A stretch of DNA of 23,627 nt from JBBSQE01 sp038258095 (GTDB lineage: Bacteria; Actinomycetota; Thermoleophilia; Solirubrobacterales; 70-9): positions 1-23,627 of the forward strand of contig JBBSQE010000017.1 in NCBI GenBank assembly GCA_038258095.1, written 5' to 3'. The position numbers and the translations under genes were made by a program. Positions 16,176 through 23,627 of the stretch are shown here, one piece after another; position 1 is the stretch's first letter, and every line of letters starts with the position of its first letter. The notes beneath the pieces are model-generated. The model was not told the origin of the DNA and made no database searches. It saw nothing but the letters and a program-made list of their open reading frames with translations.

Positions 16176-17054
16176 ATGCGCCCGCAGAACGAACCCCCCA
16201 TGGCAAGACCGAGCAAGAAGAATCGTCAGAGGACCGGCGACGCAGAAGCGGCGCGGCTGCGCCGGGGCGGCGCGCCGATCGTCGAGCTGGCCGATGTGAC
16301 GAAGGTCTATCCAGGCGGCCACCTGGCACTGGAGCGGGTCTCCCTCGCGATCAACCGCGGTGACTTCGCCTTCCTCGTCGGTCCGACCGGCTGCGGCAAG
16401 TCGACCCTGATCAAGCTGCTGATCCGCGAGCTGGACCCGACGGAGGGCTCCGTCCGCATCGCCGGCCGCGACGTCACCGCGCTGCCGGAGAAGAAGATCC
16501 CGCAGCTTCGCCGCAACATCGGCACCGTGTTCCAGGACTTCAAGCTGCTCCAGAACCGAAACGTCTATGACAACGTCGCCTACGCGCTCCTCGTCACGGG
16601 GGCGGGCAGGGCCGAGATCCGCAAGAAGGTCCCGGACATCCTCCGCCTCGTCGGCCTGTCGACCAAGCTTCACAACTATCCCGACCAGCTCTCCGGCGGC
16701 GAGCAGCAGCGCGTCTCGATTGCCCGCGCCTTCGTCAACCACCCGCCGCTGTTGCTCGCGGATGAGCCGAGCGGGAACCTCGATCCCGTCACCTCCGTAG
16801 GGATCATGCAGCTCCTCTACCGGATCAACCGCACCGGCACGACCGTCCTGGTCGTCACCCACGATCGCGAGATGGTCGACAAGATGCGCCGCCGCGTGAT
16901 CGAGCTCTACGAGGGCCGGATCGTCCGCGACGAGATCGCCGGCGGCTACACCGAGGAGAGCACCACCGAGTTCGGCGTGCGCATGCGGGCCGAAGTCGGA
17001 GTGGGCATCGAGGGACAGACCAACGGCCACGGCCGCGACCGAGGAGGCCGGTAG
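16176..17054 (+). CDS. ftsE: Cell-division ABC-type ATPase FtsE
   Basis: FtsE is the cytoplasmic ATPase of FtsEX, which couples divisome state to cell-wall hydrolysis outside the membrane. The 292-aa protein has Walker A GPTGCGKST (about 69-77), a Q-loop in GTVFQDFKLL, signature LSGGEQQRVSIARA, Walker B LLLADEPSGNLDP and the switch His in VVTHDREMV. It is longer than the usual 220-230 aa, with a basic N-terminal extension of about 32 residues (RPSKKNRQR) and a C-terminal tail of about 35. ATG 16176 is chosen for its strong ribosome site GGAGGAG 5 nt upstream; ATG 16200 is an alternative that removes eight residues. ftsX begins 3 nt after the stop. The IS30 element ends 153 bp upstream. Confidence 0.96.
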   Translation: MRPQNEPPMARPSKKNRQRTGDAEAARLRRGGAPIVELADVTKVYPGGHLALERVSLAINRGDFAFLVGPTGCGKSTLIKLLIRELDPTEGSVRIAGRDVTALPEKKIPQLRRNIGTVFQDFKLLQNRNVYDNVAYALLVTGAGRAEIRKKVPDILRLVGLSTKLHNYPDQLSGGEQQRVSIARAFVNHPPLLLADEPSGNLDPVTSVGIMQLLYRINRTGTTVLVVTHDREMVDKMRRRVIELYEGRIVRDEIAGGYTEESTTEFGVRMRAEVGVGIEGQTNGHGRDRGGR

Positions 17055-17057
17055 TCG

Positions 17058-17966
17058 ATGAAGCTTTGGTTCTTCACCCGGGAGGCGTTTCGCGCCATGC
17101 GCCGCAACGCCGCGCCGAGCGTCGCTGCAGTCGTCACCACGGCGGTGACCGTGATCCTGCTGGGAATGCTGTTCCCCGTGCTGGATGTGGCCGACAGCAA
17201 GTCGAACCAGGTCCGCTCAGAGCTCCAGCTCCGCGTCGCGGTATACGACGACGCGACGCCGTCGGACATCCAGAAGCTGCGCGGCCAGCTCACCGACCTA
17301 CCCCACGTCAAGTCGGTCTCGTTCCTCACCAAGACACAGGCACTGAACGAGCTGAGGGGCTTCCTCAAGGACGACACGGACCCGATCAAGGCCCTGAACG
17401 GCCGCAATCCCCTTCCCGCGAACTTCGTGGTGCGGCCCGATGACGCCGGCAATCTCGATTCGATTCGGCGGGCCATCACACCCGCTGGCCCGAACGGCAA
17501 GCCACGGCCGATCTCCTCGGTCATCTCCGATGTCTTCGACCGACAGGAGCAGCGCGACAAGATTGAGCAGGTCACGGGCGCGCTCAAGGTCATCCTGCTG
17601 ATCATCACGATCCTGCTCGTCGGCGCCTCGCTGATGCTGATCGGCAACACGATCAGGCTCTCGATCTTCACCCGTCGCCGTGAGGTCGAGGTCATGCGGC
17701 TGGTCGGAGCGACCCGCTGGTTCATCCGCTGGCCTTTCATGATCGAGGGAATGATCGTCGGGTTCCTGGGTGGCGCGGCCGCCATACTTGTCTTGTGGAT
17801 AGGCAAGATCACGATCGTCGACCCGCTTGCGGGCAGCTTCGGCGGCCTGTTGGCGCAGCAGGACACGATGAGCTTCCCATTGCTCGTCGGGATCCTCTTC
17901 ATCTCGGCCATCACTGTTTCCGCGCTCGGGTCCGGCATCACGCTGCGCCGCTTCCTGCGCGTCTGA
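17058..17966 (+). CDS. ftsX: Cell-division permease-like protein FtsX
   Basis: The membrane partner of FtsE, 302 aa. A first membrane helix (about residues 20-40) follows a cytoplasmic start (EAFRAMRRNAAPS). A large external domain comes next (about 45-170) with family-typical DLPHVKSVSFLTKTQAL. Three more helices form the FtsX permease core, including LLIITILLVGASLMLIGNTI followed by the conserved IRLSIFTRRREVEVMRLVGATRWFIR cytoplasmic segment, and a last helix before SGITLRRFLRV. The external domain activates peptidoglycan hydrolases in other bacteria. It lies 3 nt after ftsE and 22 nt before the S41 protease gene, all clearly one operon. Confidence 0.96.
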   Translation: MKLWFFTREAFRAMRRNAAPSVAAVVTTAVTVILLGMLFPVLDVADSKSNQVRSELQLRVAVYDDATPSDIQKLRGQLTDLPHVKSVSFLTKTQALNELRGFLKDDTDPIKALNGRNPLPANFVVRPDDAGNLDSIRRAITPAGPNGKPRPISSVISDVFDRQEQRDKIEQVTGALKVILLIITILLVGASLMLIGNTIRLSIFTRRREVEVMRLVGATRWFIRWPFMIEGMIVGFLGGAAAILVLWIGKITIVDPLAGSFGGLLAQQDTMSFPLLVGILFISAITVSALGSGITLRRFLRV

Positions 17967-17988
17967 GCCTCGGATCGAGAACCCTCGG

Positions 17989-19188
17989 GTGAAGCCCTCG
18001 TACCTCGCGGCCTCCGTGGCCGCGGTGATCGTCGCGCTCTGCGCCGGCCTGTATCTGGGTGGACACCCGGATCGCCTCCCCGAAGGCGCGCGGAGCCTGT
18101 TCGTGGACGACAACTCGAACCTGACCGGTGACGCCACCGAGATCATCAAAGACAATTACTTCCGCAAGGTGGATCAGTCCGAGATCGATGACGGCTCGCT
18201 CGACGGCATCGTCGAACGGTTGAAGAAGCAGAACCACGATCGCTTCTCCCACTACTTCACGCCCGAGGATCTCGGCTCCTTCAACCAGTCGATCAGCGGA
18301 CGCTTCACCGGGGTCGGGTTGAGCGTCTCCGAGGTGAAGCGTGGTCTGCGGATCGGCGAGGTGTTCGACAAATCGCCCGCGAAGGAAGCCGGCCTCCTTC
18401 CCGGGCAGGTCGTCGTCTCGGTAAACGGGAAGTCGATCGCGGGCAAGAGCTCCGACCTCGCCGTCGCCATGATCAAGGGCCCCGAGGGCACCAAGGTCAC
18501 GATCGGGGTGCTCTCCCCCGACTCCGGGACGACGCGCCAGGTTCGTCTGACCCGCAAAGCCATCGACCTGCCGATCGTCGAGGCGCAGATCCGCCGCGTC
18601 AACGGAAAGAAGGTGGGCTACATCGAGTTCTCGAGCTTCACCGAGGCCGTCCACCGGCCGTTGCGCAGGGCGGTCGAGAGGATGCGGGCCATGGGGGCCG
18701 AGGGGATAGTCCTCGACATGCGCGCGAACGGAGGCGGTCTCCTCCAGGAGGCGATCCTCTCCGCCAGCATCTTCGTGCCCAAGGGCAAGACCGTTGTGAG
18801 CACGAAGTCGCGGACCCAGGGCGACAACGTCTACAAGGCGGTGGGCGACGACATCGGGGGGTTCCCGATCGTCGTCCTCGTCGATCGCAACACAGCATCT
18901 GCCGCTGAGATCCTCACCGCCGCGCTGGCTGACGACACCGACGCGACAGTCGTCGGCACCCGCACCTTCGGCAAGGGGGTCTTCCAGCAGGTGATCGACC
19001 TGCCGAATGGCGGTGCGCTCGACCTGACGATCGGCGAGTTCTATACGGCTGACGGAACGAACCTCGCAGGGAAGGGCTTCAAGCCCGACATCAGAGCGAA
19101 GGACAATCCGAAGACGGCGCAGGACGAGGGCCTTCGGAAGGCGCTGGACGTACTGGGCTCGCAGCTCCCGTCGTCCGCGAACGGTTGA
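17989..19188 (+). CDS. S41-family C-terminal processing peptidase (CtpA-like)
   Basis: A membrane-anchored or exported PDZ protease, 399 aa. Residues 5-25 form a signal or anchor helix. A PDZ domain spans about 100-190 (GRFTGVGLSV, IGEVFDKSPAKEAGLLPGQVVVSV). The catalytic core has the substrate loop VLDMRANGGGLL, the nucleophile Ser304 in RNTASAAEIL and the Lys329 general base in TRTFGKGVFQ, the 25-residue spacing expected for the Ser-Lys dyad. The GTG start at 17989 is 22 nt after ftsX. CtpA-type enzymes process or degrade envelope proteins, often cell-wall hydrolases. Next to ftsEX, where other actinobacteria usually have a hydrolase such as RipC elsewhere, it may tune FtsEX-controlled wall cleavage; this is inference. 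Confidence 0.93.
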   Translation: MKPSYLAASVAAVIVALCAGLYLGGHPDRLPEGARSLFVDDNSNLTGDATEIIKDNYFRKVDQSEIDDGSLDGIVERLKKQNHDRFSHYFTPEDLGSFNQSISGRFTGVGLSVSEVKRGLRIGEVFDKSPAKEAGLLPGQVVVSVNGKSIAGKSSDLAVAMIKGPEGTKVTIGVLSPDSGTTRQVRLTRKAIDLPIVEAQIRRVNGKKVGYIEFSSFTEAVHRPLRRAVERMRAMGAEGIVLDMRANGGGLLQEAILSASIFVPKGKTVVSTKSRTQGDNVYKAVGDDIGGFPIVVLVDRNTASAAEILTAALADDTDATVVGTRTFGKGVFQQVIDLPNGGALDLTIGEFYTADGTNLAGKGFKPDIRAKDNPKTAQDEGLRKALDVLGSQLPSSANG

Positions 19189-19190
19189 GC

Positions 19191-20930
19191 GTGGCCCGCC
19201 GCGGAGGCGCGTCGTCCGATGGGCGCCGGGTCGTCAGGGTGTCCCGGAAGGGAAAGTTCGCGACCGCGGACCTACTCTTCGACCGAGGCCCGGATCTCTC
19301 CCTGGACCGGGAGGCACGCCGCCTCGACGGCCGCATCGCGCTCGCGGAGGTCTCGGGTGGGAAGGCTCGCATCGTCCGCGACATCGGATCTCCTGAGAAC
19401 GCGCGGGACGTCGTGCTCGCAAAGCTTTCGGAGGGCGTCGGCCACTACGGATTCAGGAAAAAGGTCGAAGGCGAGGCCCGCGAGGCTGCCGCGGCGGCGA
19501 AAGTGGACCCCGGCGCCCGCAAGGACCTGACTGAGCTCGCGACCTTCACCGTCGACCCGGCAACGGCTCGCGACTTCGATGATGCCGTGTCGGCCCGTCG
19601 CGAGGAGGACGGGACCCGCCTCTGGGTCCACATCGCCGATGTCGCGGCACACGTGAAGCCCGGATCGAGTCTCGACGAGACGGCCGCCGAGCGGTCCAAC
19701 AGCACCTACGTGCCGGGTGCTGTCGAGCCGATGCTCCCGAAGGTGCTCAGCGCCGATGCGTGCAGCCTCGCCCCGGACGTGGAGCGGCTGGCCGTCACGA
19801 CCGAGATCGAGCTGAGCGGCTCGGGCGATGTGATCGCGGCCAACTTCTACCGCAGCCTGATCCGCTCCGATGCGCGCCTCGACTACGACCAGCTCGATGA
19901 GCTGTTCGCCGGCAGGGGCACGGCTCCCGAGCGGATCGCTGAGCCGCTCGAGGTAGCTCGCCGGATCGCGGGCGAGCTGGGGCGCAAGCGCGAGGGTACG
20001 GCCCTCGTCGTCGATTCGCGGGAGCCGGAGTTCGAGTTCGACTCGGCTGGCGACGTGGTGTCCGCCCACGGCGTCGAGCAGACCGAGGCCCACCGCCTGA
20101 TCGAACGCCTGATGATCCTCACGAACGAGCAGGTCGCGCTTCTTCTCGAGAAGCGGCGGGCCCCGACGATCTTCCGGGTCCACGAGCAGCCCGACCCGGC
20201 GCGGGTCGAGCGGCTGATCGAGCAACTCGCCTCGCTGGATGTGCCGACGCCGGCCCTGCCGAAGAACCTCGCGCCGGCCCAGGCGGCTGAGATCGCGACC
20301 GAGGCGAGCAGGATGGTTGCCGCCGAGGCCGAGCGCAGGGGTCACGGGCGGGGGGCATACACGTCCCTCGTGCTGCGGTCGCTCAGCCAGGCCGTCTACA
20401 GCGACCGCAACCTGGGTCACGCCGGCCTGGGCAGCCAGGCGTATTGCCACTTCACGTCGGCGATCCGGCGCTACCCGGACCTCGTCGCTCACCGGGCACT
20501 GCTCGCGGTGGTGGGGGAGGGGGAGAGCGCTCCCCGCCGCGAGGAGGTCCGCGAGACCGCGGTGCTTGCCTCCGAGCGCGAGCGCGAGTCGGCCCGGATC
20601 GAGCGCGATGCCGACGACATCTGTTCCTGTTTTCTCCTGCGGCGCGAGCTGTTCGACGCCGGGCCCCGTCACGAGTTCGAAGGAGAGGTGCGAGGTGTGA
20701 TCGGCGCCGGCCTCTTCGTCGCGTTCAGCGGTGAGCTCGGTGATGTCTACGAGGGATTCCTTCCGGCGCGCTCGCTCGCTGGAGAGCGCTTCGACATGAA
20801 CGATCAGGAGACCGCGCAGGTCGGCAAGAAGACCGGCCGGGCGGTCCGACTCGGAGATCCGGTATCTGTGCGGGTCGAGAGAATCGAAGCGCCCCGTGGG
20901 CGCGTTGACCTGGAGCCGGTCGATGGCTAA
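19191..20930 (+). CDS. rnr: RNase R/RNase II-family exoribonuclease
   Basis: A processive 3'-5' exoribonuclease of 579 aa. The RNB catalytic domain begins at about residue 115 with FTVDPATARDFDDAV, whose Asp residues bind the catalytic metals, and includes WVHIADVAAHVKPGS, STYVPGAVEPMLPKVLS and the late CHFTSAIRRYPDLVAHRALL. The last 85 residues are an S1 RNA-binding domain (GVIGAGLFVAFSGELGDVYEGFLPA). It is shorter than E. coli RNase R (over 800 aa): only part of one cold-shock domain is left at the N-terminus and the Lys-rich tail is gone. GTG 19191 starts 2 nt after the protease stop; TTG 19185 is possible. The end overlaps smpB by 8 nt, fitting RNase R's known decay of tmRNA-rescued mRNAs. 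Confidence 0.92.
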   Translation: MARRGGASSDGRRVVRVSRKGKFATADLLFDRGPDLSLDREARRLDGRIALAEVSGGKARIVRDIGSPENARDVVLAKLSEGVGHYGFRKKVEGEAREAAAAAKVDPGARKDLTELATFTVDPATARDFDDAVSARREEDGTRLWVHIADVAAHVKPGSSLDETAAERSNSTYVPGAVEPMLPKVLSADACSLAPDVERLAVTTEIELSGSGDVIAANFYRSLIRSDARLDYDQLDELFAGRGTAPERIAEPLEVARRIAGELGRKREGTALVVDSREPEFEFDSAGDVVSAHGVEQTEAHRLIERLMILTNEQVALLLEKRRAPTIFRVHEQPDPARVERLIEQLASLDVPTPALPKNLAPAQAAEIATEASRMVAAEAERRGHGRGAYTSLVLRSLSQAVYSDRNLGHAGLGSQAYCHFTSAIRRYPDLVAHRALLAVVGEGESAPRREEVRETAVLASERERESARIERDADDICSCFLLRRELFDAGPRHEFEGEVRGVIGAGLFVAFSGELGDVYEGFLPARSLAGERFDMNDQETAQVGKKTGRAVRLGDPVSVRVERIEAPRGRVDLEPVDG

Positions 20931-21402
20931 GAAGAAGAAGCGGCGAGCTGACGAGGGGGATGTCGCCACGAACCGCCGCGCCCGCTGGCGGTTCAAGTTC
21001 CTCGAGACCATGGAGGCGGGAATCCAGCTGCGCGGATCCGAGGTGAAGTCCCTGCGCGAGGGGAAGGCGCAGATGTCGGATGCATATGCGGTGGTCGACG
21101 ACGGGGAGATGTGGCTGCGCAACCTCTACATCCCTCCGTATCAGCCCGCGAGCCGCGAGAACCACGAGCCGGAGCGCCCACGGAAGCTGCTCATGCATAG
21201 GGCGGAGATCGAGCGGCTGATCGGCAAGACCCAACAGAAGGGGTTGACGCTGATCCCGGTCCGCATCTACTTCAAGGGTTCGCGTGCAAAGGTCGAGCTC
21301 GCCCTCGCCACCGGCAAGGAGGGCAGGGACCGCCGCCGTGAGATCGCCGACCGAGACGTTCGCCGCGAGGTCGAGCGGGAGTTCAAGGGCAGGTACAGGT
21401 AG
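20923..21402 (+). CDS. smpB: tmRNA-binding protein SmpB
   Basis: SmpB binds tmRNA and places it in the A site of stalled ribosomes. The 159-aa protein has the family core: NRRARWRFKFLETMEAGIQLRGSEVKSLREGKAQMSDAYAVV, then MWLRNLYIPPYQPAS, RKLLMHRAEIERL, LIPVRIYFKGSRAKVELALATGK, and a basic C-terminal tail (RRREIADRDVRREVEREFKGR) that reads the empty mRNA channel. The ATG at 20923 overlaps the RNase R end by 8 nt, so translation is coupled. An in-frame upstream GTG would add nine unconserved residues. The ssrA gene for tmRNA is not seen nearby. Confidence 0.97.
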   Translation: MAKKKKRRADEGDVATNRRARWRFKFLETMEAGIQLRGSEVKSLREGKAQMSDAYAVVDDGEMWLRNLYIPPYQPASRENHEPERPRKLLMHRAEIERLIGKTQQKGLTLIPVRIYFKGSRAKVELALATGKEGRDRRREIADRDVRREVEREFKGRYR

Positions 21403-21483
21403 CCTGGTGCCCGCCCGCAAGGAAGGGTTCGGCCCGGGTACCCGATAGGTAAGTGGGGGCCCGGCGTGAAAAGATGGGGCCGA
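21403..21483. other. Short gap before the Pro/Ala-rich gene
   Basis: Contains a 10-nt perfect palindrome CGGGTACCCG (21435-21444). AAAGAT ends 7 nt before the next ATG and resembles TANNNT poorly, so whether the next gene has its own promoter is unclear. Confidence 0.35.
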
Positions 21484-23627
21484 TGAAACTCCGCATCGCC
21501 CTGGTTCTGTCCGTCCTCAGTTTGATTGCGGGCGTCATGCCAGTATTCGCGGGTGCACAGGGAACAGTTCCCGTGGCGCCCCCGGCTGCAGGTGGCTCAG
21601 GCTCGAGTGCCCCCGCTCCGGTCCCGCAGACGACTAGCAAGAACCCTTCTGACAGCTCAAACAACATCGTGGAGGACAATGTGGTGTATGTAATTGCCGG
21701 CCTGGCGATCGCGATCCTGCTCCTCCTGTTGATCATCAGCCGGCGCCGCCGGAACGAGGCCGAGGCCAAGAAGCGGGCCGGCTCAGGTAGGCCGACTCCG
21801 GTCGCCGGGACGCCGGCCGCCGTCAAGGCGGCCGGAGCCGGCTCCGCTGGTGCGGCTGGCGCGACCCCGGCTGCGGGATCCGCCGCCGCTCCGGGTGCGC
21901 CCGGCGCCTCCGGACCTCAGTCGGCAGGCCCGGCGCCCTCCCCTTCCGGTAAGCCCCTGAGCAGGAAGGAGCGCCGGGCACAGAAGCGAAGCGAGGAGCG
22001 GCGCAAGCGGGTCGAGGCTCTCCAGGCCCGCAAGGCGGCACGGGCCGGCGCAACCGGCGCCCCGCCCGCACCCCAACAGACGCCCCCGCAGCCGGTGGTG
22101 CCGGCCCCTCATACTCCGGGTTCTCCCGTGGCCCCTTCCGGACCACCTGCTTCCGGCGCTTCCGCAGCTCCGCCCTCGCCTGCTCCCCTCTCGCCTGCTC
22201 CCCTAGCTCCACCCGTCCCACCGGCCCCCGGCACCCCGCTTCAGACCTCTCCGGCCGCCGCACCGGCTGCGGGAGCGCCCGCGCCCGGCTCGTCATCGGC
22301 CGCCGGCGCCGTTTCGGCGACGACAGCCCCGGACTCGAAGCCCGCCAAGAAGAAGAAGGGATTCTTCGACATCAAGCTGTTCGGATGGGAGCCCGGCAAG
22401 AAGAAGAGCAAGCCTTCGAAGCCGAAGCCGGCCGCCGCGCCCCGCCCGGATGCCCCGGGGGCTGTCGCGACACCGTCCCCGACGCCCGGCCAGCCGCCCT
22501 CGCCAAACCCCGCCACCGCCCAGGCGACGACTCCGACTGTCACCCCCGGCCTTCCTCCCGCGGCGAAAGCCGGTCCGGCTCCCGTCGGGGCCCCGGCCCC
22601 GGGAGGCGCGCCGCCCGTGGGCGCGCCCAAGTCGAGGAGCGAGCAGCGGCGCCTCAAGAAGGCTGCGAAGAAGCGCGAGAAGGATGCGCAGCGCCTGGCC
22701 CGTCTGCGCGGCAGGCAGGGTCTTCCACCCGCGGCCCCGCCTCAACCGGGGGATACGACGGTGGTGGGCTCTTCCGTCCAGCCTCCGGCCGGAGTGGCTC
22801 CCACGGCCCCGGGGGCAACGCCGACGCCCCCCGCCCCGACGCCCCCGGTCGCACCGGTGCCTTCCACACCCCAGCCCGCGGCTCCGGAACCGATCTTCGC
22901 CGTCCGCACCGATGCGCCGCCGCCCCCGCCGCCACCCGTGCAGGCGGGCTCACCGGCACTCCCGATCGCCCCGCCCGAAGCGGCAACCGGCGCAGTTCCT
23001 CCGCTCCCCCCGGCGCCGCCCGAGGCGCCAGTGGAATCCGCAGCGCCTCCGGCCGCCCCGGCGAAGTTCTCCGTCGGCGCCGAGTCTCCGTCCACCACCC
23101 CCGCTGCACCCGGCTCCGAGGATCGGGTCCGCGCGAAGGTCGAGGAGATCCGCGCGGAGGAGGAGCGGATCCGAGCTGATGCTGAGCGGCGCCTGGAGGA
23201 GGCCGAGCAGACCCAGTTGGAGGCCGATCAACGGGCCGCCGCGGCACGTGCCGAGGCTGACCAGCGGGTACGCGCCGATGTCGAGAATGCGCGCCGGGAA
23301 ACCGAGGAGCGCGTTCGAGCCGAGACACAGGCGGAGATTGATCGCCACAGGTCCGAGGCCGATGAGCGCGTGCGTGCCGAGGCTGAACGTGCGCGCGCCG
23401 AGGCCGAGCAGAAGGCTCAGGCTGAGATGCAGCAGCGCATCGATGCCGCCGAGGAGCGAGCAGCAGCAGCCGAGCGTCTCGCGAACCTGAAGCACGAGGA
23501 GGCCGAGCGCGAGCGCCACATGCGCGAGGTCATGACGAACGTGACGCAGGCCGAGCAGCGTGCCCGCGAGGCGCAGCAGCGAGCCGCCGCCGCCGAGGCT
23601 GCCGCGGGCCAGGTTCCCGGGGCAACC
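21484..23627 (+). CDS. Pro/Ala-rich membrane protein with coiled coil (3' partial)
   Basis: An open frame from ATG 21484 runs without a stop to the window edge (at least 714 codons). It begins with a likely signal peptide (cleavage near VFA-GAQ), a short Ser/Pro-rich outside segment, and one membrane helix at about 67-86 (VVYVIAGLAIAILLLLLIIS) followed by RRRR, which sets the long remainder in the cytoplasm. That tail alternates Pro/Ala/Gly-rich spacers with Lys/Arg-rich blocks at about 160-188, 286-317 and 383-412; the first and third are alike (SR-x-E at the start, 30 residues). Residues from about 546 form a highly charged coiled coil rich in RAEAE/RVRAE units. No enzymatic motif is seen. 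It looks like a membrane-tethered scaffold; function is unknown. The frame is supported by codon phase and absence of stops over 2.1 kb. Confidence 0.75.

Noticed and set aside
19272..21122. 616-aa minus-strand open frame opposite RNase R and smpB
   Set aside because: Antisense shadow of two certain genes, with low-complexity Arg/Leu composition and no domain.
21403..21483. Possible ssrA (tmRNA) gene next to smpB
   Set aside because: The gap is only 81 bp, too short for a tmRNA, and lacks a tRNA-like 3' end.
22385..23490. Long + strand frames within the Pro/Ala-rich gene
   Set aside because: Arg/Pro-rich out-of-frame readings; the frame from 21484 has a signal peptide, membrane helix and coiled coil and runs through the same region without a stop.

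Overview
The window is high-GC bacterial chromosome, apparently from an actinobacterium. Gene content and protein flavour suggest the class Thermoleophilia (Solirubrobacterales-like); this is inferred from memory, not computed. Most genes are on the + strand and tightly packed.

Layout. 1-332: secA leader region with a possible 31-codon ORF and a perfect 8-bp-arm palindrome. 333-5225: secA, a small NTF2-like gene, a PH-like unknown, and prfB (RF2), which needs a +1 programmed frameshift at CTT TGA C. 5268-5762: decayed AAA-type ATPase. 5814-6889 (minus): an ECF sigma factor translationally coupled to an O6-methylguanine-DNA methyltransferase. 6952-8344: nadC and a SnoaL-like gene. 8396-9259 (minus): Fpg/Nei-like glycosylase with unusual DNA-binding residues. 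9380-10411: nadA. 10422-13536: a compact set resembling methylamine-dehydrogenase maturation genes: a MauE-thioredoxin fusion, a Tat-exported MauA-like Cys-rich protein lacking one of the two tryptophans of TTQ, and a CcdA-like membrane protein joined to a repeat domain and broken by a probable 1-bp deletion. 13582-14310 (minus): NTF2-like lipoprotein. 14667-16022: an IS30-family element with 26-bp terminal repeats and a GTT target duplication; its transposase is split over two frames. 16176-21402: ftsE-ftsX-S41 protease-RNase R-smpB, a tight operon linking divisome ABC signalling, envelope proteolysis and trans-translation/RNA decay. 21484-end: a large Pro/Ala-rich single-pass membrane protein with a cytoplasmic coiled coil, open at the window edge.

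Cross-cutting signals. At least five genes (secA, prfB, nadC, the 7817 SnoaL gene, the minus-strand lipoprotein) have a TANNNT hexamer ending 6-7 nt before the start codon and no Shine-Dalgarno sequence. This indicates leaderless transcription in which the mRNA begins at the start codon. The prfB-ftsE-ftsX-smpB order, contiguous or nearly so in many actinobacteria, is here split by about 11 kb of accessory genes.

The most novel-looking item is the MauA-like cluster at 10.4-13.5 kb. It carries what looks like TTQ-protein maturation machinery (MauE, thioredoxin, CcdA-like) but no catalytic heavy chain, and its MauA-like substrate has Tyr where the second quinone-forming Trp would be.
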